Positions 57,975 through 64,000 of a stretch of 64,000 bases of DNA are shown piece by piece. Within the stretch, counting starts at the first letter, position 1. Each line of letters starts with the position of its first letter. Location: NCBI GenBank assembly GCA_947034895.1, contig OX344763.1:6326501-6390500 (forward strand), written 5' to 3'. The notes below the pieces were generated by a model. That model worked only from the letters and a program-made list of their open reading frames with translations. It had not been told where the DNA came from and did not search any database. Source of the DNA: Rhytidiadelphus loreus. Taxonomy: Eukaryota > Streptophyta > Bryopsida > Hypnales > Hylocomiaceae. The translations under genes were made by a program, and so were the position numbers.

Positions 57975-59621
57975 AGATGTGAATGTACTTCGTTCACAAA
58001 TATCTAGAGTGGTTATTGGTATTGATATTTAGGGTTAATTCCCATGTAACTATATGGGTTTATTTGGCATCAAAAGAATTGAATGTTGTTGAGATCTTGA
58101 CTTGGTAATTACATGAATTGTGGTGTAAATATTGGGTTGTTGATTCTTTTATATTTTGGTGCAAATGAAAAAATATTAAAAAAAATCATTTGGAGAAGGA
58201 GCTAGTTGTTTCTTCAATAATCATGTGAAACTTCGTGATATCTATATCAAAAATAGTAAAATTAGGTGGTATCTAGATAAAATTTGGCTACTAATCTTTA
58301 AATACAATATGAATATGATTATTTTGACTAAAATAAATGAAAATTTCCTCTATAAAAATAGCCAACATTTTTTGATTTTAGCCAATTGGTGAAAATTTGT
58401 GCACAAAAAAACATTAAAAGGAAAGGAATTTCTTTTCAAAATGGGGAGTTTAACTAAGTCCTAGCCAGAAGTGGTATACTCCAAAGGCTTGAGAGATCTC
58501 TAGACTAGAAAAAACACAAATTGATCGCATCACAATTAGACACAAGGACAATGAAGGTCTGCCTACCTTGATTTTATGCTAGTGTATACGACACTATTTT
58601 ATCAATGTCATACATTTGCACTATTTTAAATTAGTTAAATTGAAATATCATTACCTATGTTTTGAGGCCTCTAAGAGACTATGAGTTCCCTGTAGTTCCT
58701 GAACTGTAGGAACTTGGCCGCCACTATAGTCTGATGTGGTCATGAGATTTCCACGTCAAATAATATTATTTTATTATTAATTAGTTAATATTATTTTATT
58801 AAAAAATAGCATATTAAACATATTTTAAAAAAAAATCAAAATTCAAAATATTATTTATTTATTTATTATTTAATTATCTAGCTACCTTGCCATGGCTCAC
58901 AATATGGGGAACAACCCAAAACAATCTCTTAGAGCCTAAAAACACATTTACTAGATTGAACAAATTTCAATTGTTTTTGAGGGGTATTTTACACTATTTT
59001 TGTAGATCAAACTTGTTTCGTACCCTCACTATACTAAAAAAAATGTATTTAGTGTCATTCATACTACCTACCTACCTAAGGCTATAACTTTTCATGATAG
59101 ATGATTTTTTTTTACCAAAAGCATAGATATCAATACTATTCAAAGAGAAGAATCTCTATAAATAGAGTTGATAAAAATATTGATCAAGTAAACATTTATA
59201 GCACTTTAGAGTCAATTTGTGAAGGTAACACTAAATACAATTTTTAGTGTGATAAGACAAAGCAACGTAGTGAATATGGATTTTTGAAGATTATATTGAT
59301 TTATCTTACAAGAAAGTTTTTACAATGAGTGTCACCAACAAAATTAATATCATTACAAAAAAAATTGTTTTGTAGAAACTAGTTCAGTACAACAATATCT
59401 TACATTAATTGAAAATAATGACTTTCATAAATTAGTGACACATATAGAAAGCATTGGCATTCTTCTATTGAGAAGGGCTAGTTTACATTCAAAATGGATG
59501 ACTTCAAATATTCTCCAAAGCCTCTATTTTATTGCATCAAGGATAGATAAGGCAACATGGTTGCTAGTATGTGAGTTTAGGATCTTGAGCCCATGAGCCT
59601 AAAAGATGCTCACATGTTCTT
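57975..59621. other. AT-rich spacer, no gene recognised
   Basis: Nothing supported. ATT-rich runs at 58770-58870. Confidence 0.5.
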
Positions 59622-59998
59622 ATGTTATATGTGCCTATATTATAGGTACTTTTTATAGTTATAGGATATTTATATTATATGTGCCTATATTACAGGTACT
59701 TTTTATAGTTATAGGATATTTATATTATATGTGCCTATATTACAGGTACTTTTTATAGTTATAGGATATTTATATTATATGTGCCTATATTATAGGCACT
59801 TTTTATAGTTATAGGATATTTATATTATATGTGCCTATATTATAGGTACCTATGTTATAAGCATCTTCCATGGTTATAGGATATTTATATTATAGGTGTT
59901 TATGTTTGAGGTACCTATGTTATAAGCACCTTCCATGGTTATAGAGTACTTATATTATAAGTATGTATATTATAGACACCTTCATTAGTTGTAAAATA
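59622..59998 (+). repeat. 50-bp minisatellite
   Basis: A 50-bp unit (TTTTATAGTTATAGGATATT, then TATATTATATGTGCCTATAT, then TAYAGGTACT) recurs in register at 59651, 59701, 59751 and 59801, nearly identical. A partial copy lies before it and two diverged copies follow to about 59998 (…CACCTTCCATGGTTATAG). Confidence 0.92.
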
Positions 59999-60071
59999 CC
60001 TATTTACACCTAGACTCAAGTCACATTTCTAGGCTCACATGCTAGCATTGTTGGATAAGCCAAATCCAAGT

Positions 60072-60854
60072 TTAACGGCCCTAAAGTTCCATTGTCTTTA
60101 AAGGGGAAAAAATAGATTTTGGGCAAGTTTCTATGAATGCAGTTTTTGGCACAATTTTTTGAAACTCTTATACCACATGGAAAATCTTATTAGCTTTTTG
60201 GAAATATAATTGTTATTTTGATTGGTGCCCTAAAGTAAAAGTTATACTACAATAAGTCCAAATTTCAACTTAGCAAGCAACAAAAGAAATTCACAAAAAC
60301 TTGAAATAAAAATAATTTTTTTTTTTCTTATAGATTGTATTTTTGTCTATATGAAATTTTTTTATTCATTCCATTTGGATTTGTAATGTGAAAGTTATGG
60401 AACATCTTGTTTTGGGGGCAATGAAAGCATCTTGTAGAAAACATAAGGTATAGGATTTGTTTTTGAGCTCAATTTTCACATTTCTTCAAAGCAAAATGTT
60501 CCATACAATTAACTTTCATTTTTAAGACAATCTCATTTTTGGTATTTGTGTGTTCTAATTCCATCTTAGAACTATTAACTATTTAGTTTTTAATTTTCTC
60601 TATCTTGTCATTACTTTTACTTAACAATTTTTTCAAGAATGAAAATCATATTATGTTTTGGAGATTATTTATCCTAGACTCTCAACTCAATTCTTCATGA
60701 TTAATTCAAAATACTTAGTGAAATTTTTTTAAATTAAGAAGATTCAAAGTTTCATAAACTATTTTTTGAAACTTTTGGTTTTACTCTTTACACTAGGAAT
60801 GACAATTTAGAGCAATTTTTGATTCAAAAAAGGCCTTGGAACTTTAGGAGTCAA
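60072..60854 (-). mobile_element. TTAA-ended repeat family, reverse copy
   Basis: Read on the minus strand, it starts TTGACTCCTAAAGTTCCAAG near 60854, then ATTGCTCTAAATTGTCATTC. The end carries GTATAACTTTTACTTTAGGG, GCACCAATCAAAATAACAATT, CAAAAAGCTAATAAGATTTTC, CATAGAAACTTGCCC and finally GGAACTTTAGGGCCGTTAA at 60072. About 783 bp, no open frame. Confidence 0.78.
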
Positions 60855-61436
60855 TAAGCTTTTTTTTTAGTGATACATGTGATTGTTAGTTTACTATGCA
60901 TATGATACATTTCATGTGTAAGGATAATATCGAGGGTAGAATAGAAGAAGAGGGACTTTTCAAATATTGATGTGAAAATATAGTTGTCATTTGTATGTGT
61001 AAGGATGGAAATGCTTTAATAGGATAAATCAATGTATTAATATCATCACCCTATCAATGAACCTATAGTATTTTTCAACGGGTAGCCTAAAAAACATTAT
61101 ATGAGAGCTTCATGTTGTTTTTTGTTTTTCTAGAGACAATATTGTGAAAATTCATAACTTAGTTATACAATGTTCAAAATAATGTATGCAAAACGGCATT
61201 GGAATCCTGTTTCAGTTGTCAATAAGATCCATTAAAAATAATTTATGTTTAATAATAATATTAAATATACTCAATTGTAATTAGTGAAGATTTTAGATGT
61301 GCATAGCTTAGTTACCTTACCTTCTAAGGTACATAGTCTTGGCATTAATCTTTTAACTATGTATAGTCAAGTTTAGGTGGAACCTAGTATGAACATGCCC
61401 TTAATTCACACTAGTCCAAAGATTGTAGTTATTTCT
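60855..61436. other. AT-rich spacer, no gene recognised
   Basis: No feature seen. Confidence 0.45.
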
Positions 61437-61672
61437 TTCCTTACTTTATCTTATGAAGTGGTTGTGAGTTCAAACTTGGGCATTGGCGGGTTTTTTTTGC
61501 CACTATGATCCACCCAACAACTATTAACAGTAGAGAGACAAATGGCCTTGTTAACATATGGAGACTTGAGAACTTTCTTAGGGGAAAGAATATGTTAGTT
61601 CTTTATAGGGTTCACCTCCCAACGGAGGCATTAAGGATGGAATTCACCACCTTAGTCCATGGGGCTTAGGAG
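61437..61672 (+). repeat. Dispersed SINE-like repeat, copy 2
   Basis: Reads GGTTGTGAGTTCAAACTTGG (B-box-like), then GATCCACCCAACAACTATTA, GGAATTCACCACCTTAGTCC. Same order as the minus-strand copy at 42990-43226, with roughly 65-70 percent apparent identity by eye. The A-box region is degraded. Confidence 0.55.
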
Positions 61673-61945
61673 CCGCTTTACATCTAGAAGCCAGATCAAT
61701 TTTTCTTGAGACCGATTGCACAAAATTTCAGCCCCCTTTGGATTGGAGTCCGTCTTCAACTACTCATTAGAATAAGATTATAATAGGGGCCAATTTTCTT
61801 GTATGTAAAGGCATTGGGGCCAAGAAGCCGAGCCAATTCAATGAAACCTAAAAAAGAGAGAAAAGAGTTGAAATTTTCAGAGCCGCTTTATACTTAGAGG
61901 CTAAGCCAATTCCCTTTGAGGCCAATTGCACAACATCCAACGGAT
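61664..61945 (+). repeat. Diverged local duplication
   Basis: AGCCGCTTTACATCTAGAAGC...TTGAGACCGATTGCACAA (61671-61730) resembles AGCCGCTTTATACTTAGAGGC...TTGAGGCCAATTGCACAA (61881-61942). A non-coding duplication about 210 bases apart. Confidence 0.6.
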
Positions 61946-62902
61946 TTGATTTGTTGAAAAGAATAATATTTTATAAAAATAAAAAATTTAAATGAAATTT
62001 GACATTGGCCCCTAGGCTAAGAATTGGCCTCCCATTTTTGGTGCACACAATTCATCAAGCTCGGGCCATGTCAAATCATGTCTTTTGGGATGAAAAAAAT
62101 TCATTCTATCAAATTGTCTTGGCCTCTAAGTGTAAAGGAGTTGAGATTGATTTCAGGGTTTTGTCCAATCTCAAGTGAAGATTTTTGGCCTCTCACATAG
62201 CAAGTTGGCCTCGCCTCTAAGTTTAATCCTTAATCGTCGAGGAAGACGTTTGATGTCCAATGGATAACAGGGAATCCTTGTAGTAGGACAAGAAGTGCAA
62301 CTATTCATCCTTGGAATTTTGTTGTGAAAAGGGGAGGTCTTCTACACTAGTTTGACTTTCAATGAGTGCTTTTGCTATTTTTAAAGCCCATGACTCACAC
62401 AATAATGAAAAGGGACGATTTCCAAGGTCACCCCTTCGTCCTTTAAGGGTTAAAACGTCCGTTAGATAGGTGAGTCATTCCCAACATATGCAATCGAGTT
62501 TCCATCACATTTCCGAAATCACTCTTGAACAAACTCGGACATAAGGTAATTAAGTTAATCTCCTCCTGAGAGAGAAAGAGAGTGAGCCACACGAAGACAG
62601 TTCCCCTTCATGGCGCATGTCCCACAACAACGTCGCCAGTTGGCCTTTCATCCCTTGCATGTCCAACTCCACTTGGCTCCCACAACCACACTTGGCAATC
62701 AGCATTTCCATGCAACAGCCGCACTCTTCTTACTTTAAAACTTATTCTCAATAACGTACATTCATTCCCATCCCATCACCATCGCAACACCACACCACAC
62801 ATCTCCACTCTCTCATTCGAAGCTCACTGTAAGTTTACATCAAGTTTGCAAGCTTACCATCTCCCAATTGCAAACCCACAAACCACCCTCCATTTCACAA
62901 CC
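61946..62902 (+). promoter_or_regulatory. Spacer and 5' region of the dehydroascorbate reductase gene
   Basis: The part up to about 62450 is ordinary spacer. From 62580 to the ATG at 62903 the sequence is C-rich and A-rich with CA-rich stretches, typical of a plant 5' UTR. The open frame at 62582-62983 runs through it in the gene's frame, but no family-like residues lie upstream of 62903. No clear TATA box was identified. Confidence 0.4.
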
Positions 62903-64000
62903 ATGTTGCTGCACAGAGCTCTCCTCACTCGCGCTACTGCAAGAACAACAACACTCTGTAAGGAACCACCCAAGCTCGCATGAATTCACATGGGACTTGT
63001 GATCTGTTGGTTGTGCAATGTGGAGTTTGCAATGTGTTTATGTGTATTGAGCATGGAGTATTGAGTATTGAGTATTGCATTTAAGCTTCAAGTGGTATAA
63101 GTTTCAGTTGGGATTGATTTGTGGTCTCATTGGGTTCGACGTGTAGGTCCCGGATTCATTAGCGGTAATAAGGCTCGCAGTTTCAATTTGGAGCCTGCGA
63201 CTCGATTGGCGTTTCGTGGTACCTTTCATTTTGGGAAAGGGGATTCTCTGGGAGGGGTGTTGGCTAGTAGGAAGATGAGGAAGCAGGCTATGGCTGGTGT
63301 TGCTGCTGGCATGGATTTGGAGGCTTTTGGCAAGGGCAAGTCTGGTGCAGGCAGCCCCAGCAAGGAGCGCGGCGATTGTGGGTCATTCTTTACCTTGATT
63401 TTGTTGTATGATATTGGTTTTGGTTTTGGTTTTGGTTAGGGTTTTGTTCGCTAGTGAAGTAATTTTCATTGGACAAAGTGGCATTCCTTGATCAAATGGG
63501 TTTAAGCCCCGTCTTTGAATTTTGGTAGTCGCTCACATTTTCAACACTCAGGGGGTTGTCTTTTTATAGTCATGAGAAGACATTTTGAGATTTGGGTTCC
63601 CGAGTTTCAATTTAGTTTGCATGTGGGTGAATATCTATTCTGGTGTGTACGTTTATCAGAGTCCATACAAGCAAGGTATCTTCTTCTAGTGGTTGCCAAA
63701 AAGCTACGTGATGCTCTGCAGTGTTCATGGAGGTTTGGATAGTAAGTTATGAAATGGATGATTGTTTTACTTGGTGATTTACGTGCACGCCATTTTTTTC
63801 TTTTTCAGGCCCATTTTCGCAGAGGATTTACATTGAGTTAGAAGGTATATTGTAAATCTTTTTTCTACAAGTGGATAATGGTGAATCTGCAATTATGCGA
63901 TTGTTAATTTTTACAGCATATACTCGCCGTTTGACCTACCATAATTCCATGGTGTGCAGAGAAGAAACTGCCCTACACGGCGACTTTCATCGAAGAGGGT
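62903..64000 (+). CDS. DHAR: Dehydroascorbate reductase (GST family), 5' part, runs off the window
   Basis: Four exons are visible: 62903-62957, 63147-63377, 63809-63844 and 63960 to the window edge, all in agreeing phase. The encoded start (MLLHRALLTRATARTTTLC, then a Ser/Arg/Gly-rich stretch) has the look of an organelle transit peptide. About 75 further residues lead to ERGDCPFSQRIYIELEEKKL, then PYTATFIEEG. GDCPFSQR is the glutathione-binding active-site motif of DHARs, with its catalytic Cys split between exons 2 and 3 (T|GC). The enzyme reduces dehydroascorbate to ascorbate with glutathione. The intron-2 donor (GATT|GTGGGT) is weak but is the only one that restores the motif. The rest of the thioredoxin-like domain and the helical domain lie beyond 64000. 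A related Cys-type GST (lambda or CLIC-like) cannot be fully excluded from the N-terminal part alone. Confidence 0.85.

Noticed and set aside
59622..59998. A CRISPR-like array from the regular repeats
   Set aside because: The repeats are contiguous with no unique spacers, and the genome is eukaryotic; it is a minisatellite.
61446..61466. A tRNA gene suggested by GAGTTCAAACTTGG
   Set aside because: No acceptor-stem pairing or anticodon arm can be formed around it; explained better as the B-box-like part of a SINE-like repeat.

Overview
The window is nuclear DNA of a land plant. It has spliced genes with plant GT..AG introns and AT-rich, transposon-littered spacers. The gene families are plant ones: a kelch-type acyl-CoA-binding protein, an organelle-type dehydroascorbate reductase, a plant bZIP factor and an LRR-receptor-kinase relic. 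Gene density is about four intact genes in 64 kb. Together with the style of the kinase relic, this suggests a bryophyte (perhaps a moss) or another seed-free plant, but the species is an inference only.

Layout. 1-3.6 kb: AT-rich spacer, then a broken receptor-like kinase on the minus strand with coding-like sequence behind it. 3.6-16.9 kb: long spacer with several short inverted-repeat transposons (a CACTA-type MITE with a TGT target duplication, foldback elements and small TIR elements). 17.15-20.84 kb: a two-exon acyl-CoA-binding protein with six kelch repeats (ACBP4/5 type). 20.8-27.9 kb: spacer with short tandem duplications and degenerate repeats. 27.87-30.19 kb, minus strand: a six-exon XRCC4 gene, the ligase IV partner in non-homologous end joining. 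31.6 kb: a 12-bp minisatellite. 32-52.7 kb: repeat-dense spacer dominated by a TTAA-ended non-coding repeat family and a 47-bp-TIR MITE family. 53.9-56.34 kb: a five-exon bZIP transcription factor. 56.3-62.9 kb: spacer with a PIF/Harbinger-like MITE, a 50-bp minisatellite, another TTAA-ended element and a SINE-like repeat. 62.9-64.0 kb: the first four exons of a dehydroascorbate reductase that runs off the right edge.

The four genes are independent transcription units with no operon logic. Their roles differ: lipid (acyl-CoA) binding, double-strand-break repair, transcription, and ascorbate recycling. All exon models come from splice consensus, phase agreement and family resemblance. None has been tested against transcripts. 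The strongest candidate for something not yet described is the TTAA-ended family of about 0.75-0.95 kb. It is present in at least five recognisable full-length copies, two of them head to tail and one interrupted by a MITE.
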